NCBI RefSeq assembly: GCF_000359605.1
Contig: NZ_APML01000016.1
Coordinates: forward strand, 1-64,000
Direction of reading: 5' to 3'
Source: Gracilibacillus halophilus YIM-C55.5
Lineage (GTDB): Bacteria > Bacillota > Bacilli > Bacillales > Amphibacillaceae
Length of the DNA: 64,000 nucleotides
A program made the translations under genes and the position numbers. Numbering within the stretch: position 1 is the stretch's first letter; each line of letters begins with the position of its first letter. Below, in pieces: positions 43,368 to 51,650 of this stretch. The notes below the pieces were generated by a model that ran no database searches, was not told where the DNA came from, and saw only the letters and a program-made list of their open reading frames with translations.

Positions 43368-43487
43368 ACTGGAAAATATACTTGCTTGCCTGGGGCTCGG
43401 ACCAAGCCTCCTCACGAGAAAAACACTCGTTGCGGGGTCTTGGCACTCTCGCTTTTCCCCTAGCGTCTCGTATATTTTCCAGTTACT
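43368..43487. repeat. Bacillaceae-type intergenic structured repeat with 17-bp terminal inverted repeats
   Basis: GTAACTGGAAAATATAC at the left end and its exact complement GTATATTTTCCAGTTAC at the right end enclose about 85 bp that fold further: CCTGGGG with CCCCTAG, CCAAG with CTTGG, and ACGAG with CTCGT. The inner words (AGCCTCCTCACGAG, CTCGTTGCGGGGTCTTGG, CGCTTTTCCCC, GCGTCTCG) resemble a family of long hairpins common between genes in Bacillus and relatives. It lies between convergent ykpA and trpA and may act as their terminator. Confidence 0.8.
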
Positions 43488-43537
43488 ATTGTACAGTGAT
43501 TTTACAAATGTTCTTTCTTCCGCTCTCTAGCTTTAAA

Positions 43538-44314
43538 TTATTGCTTTGCTGCTTCAATCAATTCACGAATGGTATCTCTGTCACCTTTATGCAATGAGTC
43601 TACAATTCTACTGCCTACAACCACACCATCGCAATGCTTCGTAAGTGCCTTCACATGATCAGGTGTGGATACGCCAAACCCAGCAAGAACAGGTGCTTCA
43701 CACTGTTGTTGCAGTGAAGCGAGATGCTCGCCTAAATGTTCTTGAAAAGAGGAACGCGCTCCCGTTGTCCCTGTGACAGTCACAGCATATAGAAAACCTT
43801 CTGTACGTTGAGCGATGTCAGCAAGACGCTCTTTTGTGCTCGTTAATGCAGCAAGACGAATCAGCGCGATATCATGCTGTTGTAATGCTGGAACAATGAT
43901 CCCTTCTTCTTCCAATGGCAAGTCAGGAATAATTAAGCCATCCACTCCTGCTTCTTGGCAACTCTTCGCAAAAGCCTCTACGCCATAAGCATGGATCGGA
44001 TTGATATAAGTCATTAAAACGATCGGAATGTTACGACGTTCTTTTGATTCTTTCAACTTTTCTAAGACAGCTGTTAACGAAACACCATTCGCGCGCGCTC
44101 GGAGTCCTGCTTCTTGAATCGTTGGGCCATCCGCTACTGGATCAGAAAAAGCAATCCCCAGTTCGACAACAGTTGCTCCCGCTTCTTCTAAAAAGGCAAG
44201 TTGCTCATCTAGCTGATCAAGTCCACCGTCGCCTGCCATAATATATGGAACAAATGCTTTATCACCTTGTGCTTTCACTGCCCTAAATGCTTGATCTAAC
44301 TTTTCTTTACCCAT
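43538..44314 (-). CDS. trpA: Tryptophan synthase alpha subunit
   Basis: 258 residues. It cleaves indole-3-glycerol phosphate to indole and glyceraldehyde-3-phosphate and channels indole to TrpB. Catalytic residues are Glu51 ([11 protein letters not shown]) and Asp62 (PVADGP). Other markers are [15 protein letters not shown] and [18 protein letters not shown]. It is the last gene of trpEGDCFBA; its start overlaps the end of trpB by 8 bp. Confidence 0.96.
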   Translation of the reverse strand: MGKEKLDQAFRAVKAQGDKAFVPYIMAGDGGLDQLDEQLAFLEEAGATVVELGIAFSDPVADGPTIQEAGLRARANGVSLTAVLEKLKESKERRNIPIVLMTYINPIHAYGVEAFAKSCQEAGVDGLIIPDLPLEEEGIIVPALQQHDIALIRLAALTSTKERLADIAQRTEGFLYAVTVTGTTGARSSFQEHLGEHLASLQQQCEAPVLAGFGVSTPDHVKALTKHCDGVVVGSRIVDSLHKGDRDTIRELIEAAKQ

Positions 44315-45512
44315 TCACTTCACCTCCGAACGCATCTCTTACCGTTTCAACGTCTTTATCACCACGACCCGATAAGCAAATCACCATCACTTCATCTTCC
44401 GTCATTTCTTTGGCAAGCTTCATCGCATAGGCAATCGCATGAGCACTTTCTAATGCAGGAAGGATTCCTTCGGTGCGCGATAATTCTTTCAATCCTTCTA
44501 GTGCTTCTTCATCTGTAATGTGTACATAATTGACGCGACCTTCTTCTTTTAAATGACTATGTTCTGGACCAACACCCGGGTAATCCAAACCAGCGGAAAT
44601 TGAATGAGCTTCCTGAATCTGCCCATCTTCATCTTGTAACAAATACGTCATCGTTCCATGTAAAATCCCTTTTTCACCATATGTTAAAGTGACGGCATGT
44701 TTGTCCGTATCAACACCTTCGCCACCAGCTTCTACTCCGTATAAACGAACCTTTTCATCCTCAACAAATGGGTAGAACATCCCCATCGAATTACTGCCGC
44801 CACCGATACAAGCCACAACAGCATTCGGTAGCTGTCCTTCTTTTTCTTTTACTTGCTTTTTCGTTTCACGTCCAATCATGCTTTGGAAATCACGTACCAT
44901 TTGCGGAAATGGATGTGGTCCAACGACAGACCCGATGATATAATGCGTATCTTCAACATGGCTTACCCAATAACGCAAGGCTTCATTAACAGCATCCTTT
45001 AACGTTCCGCTTCCTTGCTCAACACTTTCTACACGCGCACCAAGCAATTCCATACGAAAGACATTCAGTTTCTGACGACGGACATCTTCTTTGCCCATAA
45101 AAATGACACATTCTAACCCAAGCAATGCACATACCGTTGCCGTCGCTACACCGTGCTGCCCTGCACCCGTTTCAGCAACCACTTTCTTCTTACCCATTCG
45201 CTTCGTTAATAACGCTTGTCCGAGCGCATTATTAATTTTATGAGCGCCTGTATGATTTAAATCTTCTCGTTTTAGATACACCTTAGGTCCACCGAACTTT
45301 TTTGAAAAACGCTCAGCGTAATACAATGGTGTCTCTCGTCCAACATATTCGGATAAATAATCTTGAAACTCATCAACAAACGTTGGATCATTCTTTGCTT
45401 CTTGATACGCTTTTTCTAATTCCAATACTGCAGGCATGAGCGTTTCGGGAATAAAACGTCCACCAAAGTTGCCAAAATGACCTGTATGATTGGGTTCATT
45501 GTATGTTGCCAT
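44307..45512 (-). CDS. trpB: Tryptophan synthase beta subunit
   Basis: 401 residues from the ATG at 45512 (AGGTG 6 nt upstream); a GTG at 45521 is in frame but would lie inside the Shine-Dalgarno. It condenses indole with serine using PLP bound to Lys92 ([14 protein letters not shown]). [12 protein letters not shown] is the substrate loop and [10 protein letters not shown] the phosphate loop. It is a normal TrpB1, matching the adjacent alpha subunit. Confidence 0.96.
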   Translation of the reverse strand: MATYNEPNHTGHFGNFGGRFIPETLMPAVLELEKAYQEAKNDPTFVDEFQDYLSEYVGRETPLYYAERFSKKFGGPKVYLKREDLNHTGAHKINNALGQALLTKRMGKKKVVAETGAGQHGVATATVCALLGLECVIFMGKEDVRRQKLNVFRMELLGARVESVEQGSGTLKDAVNEALRYWVSHVEDTHYIIGSVVGPHPFPQMVRDFQSMIGRETKKQVKEKEGQLPNAVVACIGGGSNSMGMFYPFVEDEKVRLYGVEAGGEGVDTDKHAVTLTYGEKGILHGTMTYLLQDEDGQIQEAHSISAGLDYPGVGPEHSHLKEEGRVNYVHITDEEALEGLKELSRTEGILPALESAHAIAYAMKLAKEMTEDEVMVICLSGRGDKDVETVRDAFGGEVNG

Positions 45513-45513
45513 A

Positions 45514-46125
45514 TTACTCACCTTTCTTCACCGTATTTATAAATGCTTGTATTTTCTCAACATCTTTCTCTCCATCGGTTTCAACACCGCTAGACACATC
45601 AACTGCTGTAGGTTGTACTTCATCAATTGCCTCTTGAACATTATCTTGTCGCAAACCGCCAGCAAGAATCACGCGTTTATTTAAAAAATCATACTGTTTC
45701 GTGAGCGTCCAATCAAACGTCTCACCATTTCCTCCACGATATTTCCCTGCTGGACTATCGAGTAAATAATAAGCACAATCATACGCACCTATTTGTTCCA
45801 CATCTTCTGTCGATATCACTTGAAAAGCTTTTATCACAGGAACTCCTATTTGCTGACAAAACGCAGGTGACTCATCACCATGGAGTTGGACATAATCAAG
45901 GCCTGCTTCTGTGATTGCGTGCTGAATGCTGGAGAGCTCTTCATTTACAAATACACCGACTTTCTTGACATGTGATGGCACGTTTTGGGCGAGTTGTTTC
46001 GCTTGTTCAACGCTCACTTGACGCTTACTATGGGCAAATACAAATCCTAGAAAATCAGCTCCCACATCAACAGCTGCTCGCACGGCCGTTTCATGTTTCA
46101 ATCCACAAATTTTTACTTGAACCAT
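45514..46125 (-). CDS. trpF: Phosphoribosylanthranilate isomerase
   Basis: 203 residues, a single TIM barrel. The general base Cys7 is in VKICGLK and the general acid Asp is in the [14 protein letters not shown] segment, which also binds phosphate. AGGLRQDNV is the other phosphate loop. It lies between trpC and trpB with gaps of only a few bases, so it is translated from the same message. Confidence 0.95.
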   Translation of the reverse strand: MVQVKICGLKHETAVRAAVDVGADFLGFVFAHSKRQVSVEQAKQLAQNVPSHVKKVGVFVNEELSSIQHAITEAGLDYVQLHGDESPAFCQQIGVPVIKAFQVISTEDVEQIGAYDCAYYLLDSPAGKYRGGNGETFDWTLTKQYDFLNKRVILAGGLRQDNVQEAIDEVQPTAVDVSSGVETDGEKDVEKIQAFINTVKKGE

Positions 46126-46128
46126 TAT

Positions 46129-46908
46129 CTACTCTCCTAACGGCACCCGTAGTATATCAAACGTTTCCTTCAAGTCAGCCGAACGCATCATCGTTTCGCC
46201 GACGAGAATGCCTTTTGCGCCAGCTCTCTTCACTCTCTCTACATCCTTCTTTTCCTTCATACCACTTTCACTAATTAATAACACTTCATCTGGATTGACT
46301 TGATCAGCAAGCCTTTCCGTTGTCGCTAGATCCACATGAAATGTTTTTAAATCGCGGTTGTTAATACCGATAATCTCAGCACCGATTGTTTTGGCCACCT
46401 TCATCTCTTCTTCGTTATGCACTTCAAATAAAATATCTAAGCCTTGTTTTTTTGCGTACTGATATAACTCGTCTAAACGCTTAAGCGGTAAGGCAGCTGC
46501 AATGAGTAAAATGACGTTGGCTCCTGCGTCTTTCGCACGATCAATTTGAATTTCGTCGATCATAAAATCTTTATTTAGAATCGGCACATCAACAACTTCT
46601 CGAACGGCTTGTAGATCTTTCATTGTACCTTGAAAAAAAGGTTCATCCGTTAACACCGATATCGCCCCAGCACCACAAGATTGATAGATTTGCCCTTGTT
46701 GCGCTGGATTGATCCCATCATTAATTAATCCTTTCGATGGTGACGCGCGCTTCATCTCGGCAATAATACTGATATAATCAGCTTCCATAAACTGCTTGTA
46801 GAGCGAAGCATTTACTTTCTTTGTTTGTAAGGTGCCTGGCTGATAGTCAGCTTTTAATGCGGCTACTTCCTTTTCTTTTTCAATGAGTATCTTGTCTAGA
46901 ATGGTCAT
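46129..46908 (-). CDS. trpC: Indole-3-glycerol phosphate synthase
   Basis: 259 residues. The N-terminal extension and first strand include IIAEMKRASPSKGLI with the catalytic Lys; LNKDFMIDEIQI and IGINNRDLKTF are conserved; SESGMKEKKDVERV and GILVGETMM are the phosphate-binding end. Its start lies one base from the trpD stop. It closes the indole ring. Confidence 0.96.
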   Translation of the reverse strand: MTILDKILIEKEKEVAALKADYQPGTLQTKKVNASLYKQFMEADYISIIAEMKRASPSKGLINDGINPAQQGQIYQSCGAGAISVLTDEPFFQGTMKDLQAVREVVDVPILNKDFMIDEIQIDRAKDAGANVILLIAAALPLKRLDELYQYAKKQGLDILFEVHNEEEMKVAKTIGAEIIGINNRDLKTFHVDLATTERLADQVNPDEVLLISESGMKEKKDVERVKRAGAKGILVGETMMRSADLKETFDILRVPLGE

Positions 46909-46909
46909 A

Positions 46910-47935
46910 TTACACCTCTTGACTGATCTTTTGGCTATATGTGATCAATTGATCGAGTTTTGTTAATGCTGCACCTGAATCGATGGACTCACGTGCGAAA
47001 TCAACACCTTCTTGGACAGTTCCAGCTTTTCCATTGGCAAAAATCGCAAGACCCGCGTTCATGATCACCGTATCGCGGTAAGGACCCGTTTCTCCTTCTA
47101 ACACACGACGAAGAATCGCAGCATTTTCTTTTGCGTCTCCACCTTTAATTTGTTCATTATCAATCGTTGATAAACCAACTTCTTCAGGCGTTAACGTAAA
47201 CGGTAATAATTCGCCTCGATCTAATAATACCAAATGATTCTCCCCAGCTAAAGAAGCTTCGTCCATATACCCCGCACCGTTTAAGACCAATGCGCGTTTC
47301 CTGCCTAATTTATTCAATGCATTTGCCATAATATCTAATGAATCCCGTCGATACGTACCTAACAATTGGGTCGATAATTCAATCGGATTGGTTAATGGGC
47401 CAATTAAATTAAAAATCGTCGGTATGCCTAGATTTTTACGCACTTGCATCACACGCTTCATGGCCGGGTGGACGTGCGGTGCAAATAAAAAGGCAATGCC
47501 GTTCTCTTTCAAAATCTCTTGTGTTTGTTCAGGTGAGAAATTCAACGATACCCCTAAATGTTCGAGTACATCAGCACTGCCTGTTTTGCTTGAAACGCTG
47601 CGGTTACCATGTTTCGCTACCGTAATGCCAGCGCCTGCGATCACAAAGGCTGACGTCGTACTAATATTAAAGCTTTGTGAGCCGTCGCCACCAGTACCAC
47701 AATTATCTAGAGCATCTGCTATATCTTGTGGTAGCTGTAAGGTTGATTTTTCTCGAATCACATGGACAAGGCCGGCTATTTCATCAGATGTTTCACCTTT
47801 GGACGATAATGCTGATAAAAAACCACCAATCGCAATATCACTCGTTTCCTCTTGAAACATCACTTCTGCTGCTTGTTTCATTTCCTCGAGGGTTAAATCT
47901 TCTTGGTTAACGACTTTTTTCAGATATTCCTTCAT
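46910..47935 (-). CDS. trpD: Anthranilate phosphoribosyltransferase
   Basis: 341 residues. The PRPP-binding motif DNCGTGGDGSQSFNISTTSAFV (about 81-102) is intact, as are KHGNRSVSSKTGSADVLEHLG and the NLIGPLTNP stretch. It transfers phosphoribose to anthranilate. The 4-bp overlap with trpG indicates coupling. Confidence 0.96.
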   Translation of the reverse strand: MKEYLKKVVNQEDLTLEEMKQAAEVMFQEETSDIAIGGFLSALSSKGETSDEIAGLVHVIREKSTLQLPQDIADALDNCGTGGDGSQSFNISTTSAFVIAGAGITVAKHGNRSVSSKTGSADVLEHLGVSLNFSPEQTQEILKENGIAFLFAPHVHPAMKRVMQVRKNLGIPTIFNLIGPLTNPIELSTQLLGTYRRDSLDIMANALNKLGRKRALVLNGAGYMDEASLAGENHLVLLDRGELLPFTLTPEEVGLSTIDNEQIKGGDAKENAAILRRVLEGETGPYRDTVIMNAGLAIFANGKAGTVQEGVDFARESIDSGAALTKLDQLITYSQKISQEV

Positions 47936-48522
47936 GATTTCGTCTCCTTTCTCTTAACAGCTTGAAAGAAATTGTCTAATAACTGTTTTCCTCTTCCGGT
48001 TCCGATTGATTCAGGGTGAAATTGTAATCCGTAAACGGGCAAATACGTATGCTTGATGGCCATAATTTCTTTGTCATCCATAGCCGTTGCAGTGACGAGT
48101 AATTCTTCAGGCACGCTTTTTTTACCAATTGTTAACGAGTGGTATCGCATCACTTCTAACGGTTGTTCCAAATAGTTAAAAATTTCATCATTATTGTGAC
48201 GAATCATCGACGTTTTACCATGTTTGATTTGTTCAGCATGTGTAATCTCCGCTCCATACGCTGCACCAATCGCTTGATGGCCTAAACAAATTCCTAAAAT
48301 CGGATATTCACTGGCCAGTTCCTTCACAACATCTATGCATATGCCTGCTTCTTGTGGCGTCCCAGGTCCCGGTGAGAGAATAATCGATTCTGGTTGTTTT
48401 TGTCGGATATCTTCTATCGTAATCTTATCATTACGGACGACTTCGACTTCGTTCCCAAGCTCTGAAATATATTGATATAAATTATACGTAAATGAATCAT
48501 AATTATCGATTAACAACATCAT
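47932..48522 (-). CDS. trpG: Anthranilate synthase glutamine amidotransferase subunit
   Basis: 196 residues, class I amidotransferase. The nucleophile Cys79 is in ILGICLGHQAIG and the His/Glu pair is in GLQFHPESIGT. In B. subtilis this role is filled by PabA in the folate operon; here a dedicated copy is within the trp operon between trpE and trpD. Service to para-aminobenzoate synthase as well cannot be excluded. Overlaps trpE by 4 bp. Confidence 0.93.
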   Translation of the reverse strand: MMLLIDNYDSFTYNLYQYISELGNEVEVVRNDKITIEDIRQKQPESIILSPGPGTPQEAGICIDVVKELASEYPILGICLGHQAIGAAYGAEITHAEQIKHGKTSMIRHNNDEIFNYLEQPLEVMRYHSLTIGKKSVPEELLVTATAMDDKEIMAIKHTYLPVYGLQFHPESIGTGRGKQLLDNFFQAVKRKETKS

Positions 48523-49907
48523 TTTTGACTGACCTCCAATAAAGATTTCGCTTTATTTAACGTTTCTTGATATTCTGATGCGGGATCAGAATCATATACA
48601 ACGCCTGCTCCTGCCTGCACATAAGCAAGTTGCCCTTTAATCACCATCGTCCGAATCGCCAGTGCTAAATCTAAATCGCCATTCATGTTAATATAACCAA
48701 CAGCCCCAGAGTAGACACCACGTTTTTTCGCTTCTAAGTCGTTAATAATTTGCATCGCTCGTATCTTGGGGGCACCTGACACTGTTCCCGCTGGCAATGT
48801 TGAGATCAGTGCATCCAGTCCCGTATAGTCATCGGTTAATGTGCCATGTACTTCTGACACAATGTGCATCACATGCTGATAGCGTTCAATGGTCATATAT
48901 TTTGGTACATTGACAGACCCAACATTACAAACACGACCTAAATCATTACGACTGAGATCCACCAACATCTTATGTTCGGCCCGTTCTTTATCATCGGCAA
49001 GTAATTCATCAGCTAACGCTTGGTCTTGATGATCAGTTTTTCCTCGCGGTCGTGTGCCTGCAATCGGGTTCGTAATGACTTCACTTCCTGTCGTTTTGAT
49101 TAAACTTTCAGGCGAAGCGCCGAGTACAATATAATCTTTGAAGTCAATAAAATACATATATGGTGATGGATTCGCTACGCGCAGTCTCCGGTAAAACGTG
49201 AAAGGATCGGCATCGAAACTCGCCTTCATCCGCTGTGAAAGAACCACTTGAAACGTATCACCATCGATAATGTGTTGTTTCGCCTTTTCGACCATTTCCA
49301 TATAATCCGCTTGTTGAATCGAGGTATGAAAGTCAATCTTTAATTCTTCATCTGTCATCTTCGTTTCTGGTGTGGTGACTTGCTGTTTCAAGTTGTCCAG
49401 GCTTATGTCCAATTGCTTTTCATCTCTTGTACCGTCCAAATTAATACTCATAATGGTTAGCTTTTGTTTGAGATGATCATAGACAATCACATCTTGATAA
49501 AACATCATGTGAACATCTGGCATATCAATTTCATCATCGAGTAATTCACCGATATCTTCATATTGACGAATCGCATCATAACCGATATAACCAATCGCGC
49601 CACCATAAAAAACATAGGGTAGTGGCAATTCTTGCTGTGGAATATGTGCTTTAACCACTTCTAACGGTAATTGCTCAAATCTTTCTTCGGTTCCTTGCAC
49701 ATGGTTGATGACGGTGGTTGACCGTTCTTCGCCAATAATCTCTTTATATGGGTTGAACCCAATAAAGGAGAACCGCCCTTTGTCATGATGACTACCTGAA
49801 CTTTCTAATAAAAATTTCTTTTCTCCTTCCACGCGATGAAAGATCGATATCGGTGTGATCATGTCACCATTCAACGTTTCACTTTTATATTCGACCATCT
49901 GCTTCAC
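48519..49907 (-). CDS. trpE: Anthranilate synthase component I
   Basis: 462 residues, chorismate-using. The active-site blocks are SPEVL-type ASPESLIKTTGSEVITNPIAGTRPRG, HKMLVDLSRNDLGRV and STLPAGTVSGAPKIRAM. The N-terminal region carries the ESSGSHHDKGRFSF stretch, corresponding to the tryptophan-feedback LLES motif region. AAGGAGTG precedes the ATG. It is the first gene of the operon, directly behind the second T-box terminator. Confidence 0.95.
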   Translation of the reverse strand: MKQMVEYKSETLNGDMITPISIFHRVEGEKKFLLESSGSHHDKGRFSFIGFNPYKEIIGEERSTTVINHVQGTEERFEQLPLEVVKAHIPQQELPLPYVFYGGAIGYIGYDAIRQYEDIGELLDDEIDMPDVHMMFYQDVIVYDHLKQKLTIMSINLDGTRDEKQLDISLDNLKQQVTTPETKMTDEELKIDFHTSIQQADYMEMVEKAKQHIIDGDTFQVVLSQRMKASFDADPFTFYRRLRVANPSPYMYFIDFKDYIVLGASPESLIKTTGSEVITNPIAGTRPRGKTDHQDQALADELLADDKERAEHKMLVDLSRNDLGRVCNVGSVNVPKYMTIERYQHVMHIVSEVHGTLTDDYTGLDALISTLPAGTVSGAPKIRAMQIINDLEAKKRGVYSGAVGYINMNGDLDLALAIRTMVIKGQLAYVQAGAGVVYDSDPASEYQETLNKAKSLLEVSQK

Positions 49908-49924
49908 TCCTTTTTGCGAAATAA

Positions 49925-50215
49925 ATAAACCGTCCCTATAAACGCAAAGCTTTGTTACGTTGATAGGGACGGTTTATGACGACCGCGGTGCCACCTCTAC
50001 TTGAAGGATTATTTTGTTCCTTCCGCTCATTGATCCAATAACGCTGATCAAGCGTTGCTCTATACTATATTCCAGAGCACTCTCGAAAGCCCATTCCTTT
50101 TCCCATGCATGCCGGTTTCCAGCTACCCCGACTCTCTGTGATGCAGCGGAGAAAAGTACTTCCCTTTCTCATCGATTTGTCCGATTCCATTGTAAACACT
50201 GATAGTTTTTCACTA
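49925..50215 (-). promoter_or_regulatory. T-box leader 2 (next to trpE), tryptophan specifier
   Basis: The minus strand shows the order AGAGAG, the GGTAGCTGGAAACCGGC stem, a specifier loop GGAATGGGC with the Trp codon TGG at 50093-50091, and the T-box AGAGGTGGCACCGCGG (about 49999-49983), followed by a terminator. Uncharged tRNA-Trp would favour antitermination and trp expression. Confidence 0.9.
49928..49976 (-). terminator. Terminator of the promoter-distal (second) Trp T-box
   Basis: AAACCGTCCCTAT and ATAGGGACGGTTT form a 13-bp stem. The antiterminator alternative would use the T-box sequence at 49982-49999. Confidence 0.85.
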
Positions 50216-50224
50216 GACGAGCGT

Positions 50225-50530
50225 ATAAACAAAAAACGGGTCCCCTCATCCCAAAAAGGACGAGAAAACCCGTGGTACCACCTTTGTTAGCTGATTGAAT
50301 CAGCTCACTTATCACACGTCAGATGTAAAACATGTAACGCTACCCCTTTGCAACGAGTGGGCCTCTCGCCAAATCCTACTAACAAAACTGCGTTCGGTTT
50401 GGAGCTCGGAAGTCCATTCACTTATCACGCACACTGGTTCACACCAACCACCAGCTCTCTTTTTGTGCTGCAAATAAGCTACTTCTCTTCGTCAACGCCA
50501 TCCGATTCAAATGTTACTCTTATCTTATTA
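50225..50530 (-). promoter_or_regulatory. T-box leader 1 (promoter-proximal), tryptophan specifier
   Basis: The minus strand has AGAGAGCTGG, then a specifier loop GTGAATGGACTTC with TGG at 50416-50414, the T-box AAAGGTGGTACCACGGG (about 50285-50268) and a terminator. It is the first of two T-boxes in series. Confidence 0.9.
50229..50270 (-). terminator. Terminator of T-box leader 1
   Basis: ACGGGT with TCGTCC pairs with GGGATGA and ACCCGT around a T-rich loop, ending in six T residues on the minus strand. Confidence 0.85.
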
Positions 50531-50560
50531 TGTAATCATGCGTTTGTCAACGATTCTTTT

Positions 50561-51109
50561 TTAATATTCAGAAATTTCCTCATCGATCTTTTCGCCAAGA
50601 TGCCTACCAGGCTGATCCACTCTTACCAAAATTTTATCTCCTGTTTTCAAATGGATCGCTTGTTGTTCCAATGGATCGTTCCCTAATAGATGAACACTAT
50701 CAGCTTCTTGAACGGTGGCTGAAATCTCTGTCGCATTAGTTCGTGCGACTATACGCATGAGTGGACGCTTTTCAATTTTCACTCGTCCGACGGCAATCAA
50801 CCTTGATTCCCCTGTCTCTGAAACAACACTTAATAGATCACCTGGTTGTACCTCCGCTAAGTAGGCAGTCTGTTCTTCTTTTTTTACAACATAATGATGG
50901 ATCGCCCCACTATTCACTCGAAATGGTCGGGCTGGATATGTATCTGTGGAACGATTTTCTGCCAACGCCATCATATAGCCATGTCCCGTATTTCCAACCA
51001 ATATTCCTTCTGTCGATTTCAACTGATCAACAAAATCAATACAGACGCGTGACCCTTCACCAATCGATTCAATATGGACAATTTCAGCTTCTTGAAACTC
51101 ATTTGTCAT
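50561..51109 (-). CDS. Stand-alone C-terminal domain of archaeal-type 3-dehydroquinate synthase (DHQS-II)
   Basis: 182 residues. The series EAEIVHIESIGEGSRVCIDF, GILVGNTGHGYMMALAE, ARPFRVNSGAIHHYV, RLIAVGRVKIEKRPLMRIVA, LLGND, GDKILVRVDQPGRHLGEKI matches the C-terminal half of the AroB' family (2-amino-3,7-dideoxy-D-threo-hept-6-ulosonate to dehydroquinate). The N-terminal half, which includes the catalytic lysine/NAD region of a roughly 340-residue enzyme, is absent, and nothing upstream could encode it. The ATG at 51109 (one codon after another ATG) follows GGAGGATA. It lies just upstream of the trp leader on the same strand. Function unknown; probably not a complete synthase. Confidence 0.75.
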   Translation of the reverse strand: MTNEFQEAEIVHIESIGEGSRVCIDFVDQLKSTEGILVGNTGHGYMMALAENRSTDTYPARPFRVNSGAIHHYVVKKEEQTAYLAEVQPGDLLSVVSETGESRLIAVGRVKIEKRPLMRIVARTNATEISATVQEADSVHLLGNDPLEQQAIHLKTGDKILVRVDQPGRHLGEKIDEEISEY

Positions 51110-51200
51110 CATTATCCTCCTGTTCACAAAATTGTAATAGCAATTTTATTTCCTATCATATACAATAATCAATAGATTGACAATTAGGAGGGATAACAAA

Positions 51201-51320
51201 ATGAGAAAACTATTAGCTACGTTATTTCTTCTATTAATTGCTTTCTTTGGTGTGATTGGTATCAACAACGCAACAGACTCCGTTTCTGAAGAAAGCATTC
51301 AAATAGAACAAACACAATAG
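51201..51320 (+). CDS. 39-residue membrane or secreted peptide
   Basis: TAGGAGGG stands 9 nt upstream of the ATG. The peptide has a short basic start (MRKLLATLFL), a hydrophobic helix (about 5-22, ending GVIGINNA) and an acidic, Gln-rich tail ending in EQTQ. This looks like a small anchored or processed peptide. No family recognised. It is divergent from the DHQS-II-domain gene. The reading frame is well supported by its ribosome site only. Confidence 0.55.
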   Translation: MRKLLATLFLLLIAFFGVIGINNATDSVSEESIQIEQTQ

Positions 51321-51358
51321 AAGATCAACAAATATAGTGAAAACCAGTTACTTTACGA

Positions 51359-51454
51359 TTACTGGGAAATCTATGCCTGACGCTTGCTCGATTTCCCGGT
51401 AAATCACAAATTACTGGGAAATCGGCACCGTAATGCTAATCGATTTCCCAGTAA
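51359..51454. repeat. Two 52-bp units, each a TTACTGGGAAATC inverted pair
   Basis: TTACTGGGAAATC starts at 51359 and 51411; its inverse GATTTCCCRGTAA starts at 51390 and 51442. Each pair spans 44 bp with an 18-bp interior and the unit period is exactly 52 bp. It lies just after the 39-residue peptide gene. Confidence 0.92.
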
Positions 51455-51478
51455 TATTCAGATCAACTTATTTTTCAT

Positions 51479-51630
51479 GCAAACAGCGCTAGCTACATCA
51501 TCTATTTGAAGCATAAATGGATTTTCGATGCTAACAGCTACCTTTCAATTCTCTGTTTGACTCATATATTCATTTTTCATGCAAATACAAGTATTCTATC
51601 TTTCTGTTTGACGCATTTATACATAAATCC
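51479..51630. repeat. Three degenerate 51-bp units, same family as the array at 14120
   Basis: GCAAACAGC (51479), GCTAACAGC (51530) and GCAAATAC (51581) are spaced by exactly 51 bp, with CTCTGTTTGACTC and TTCTGTTTGACGC at the matching inner positions. The sequence and the period equal those of the array downstream of swrC, but copies are more diverged. Confidence 0.85.
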
Positions 51631-51650
51631 GTCTATTCCGCTTCCACCTT

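Noticed and set aside
43368-43487. Insertion sequence or MITE at the ykpA/trpA junction
   Set aside because: No target-site duplication is visible and the interior folds as a hairpin of a known Bacillaceae repeat type; mobility is not supported.
50014-50690. Plus-strand reading frames in the trp leader
   Set aside because: They run antisense through two structured T-box leaders and have no ribosome sites.
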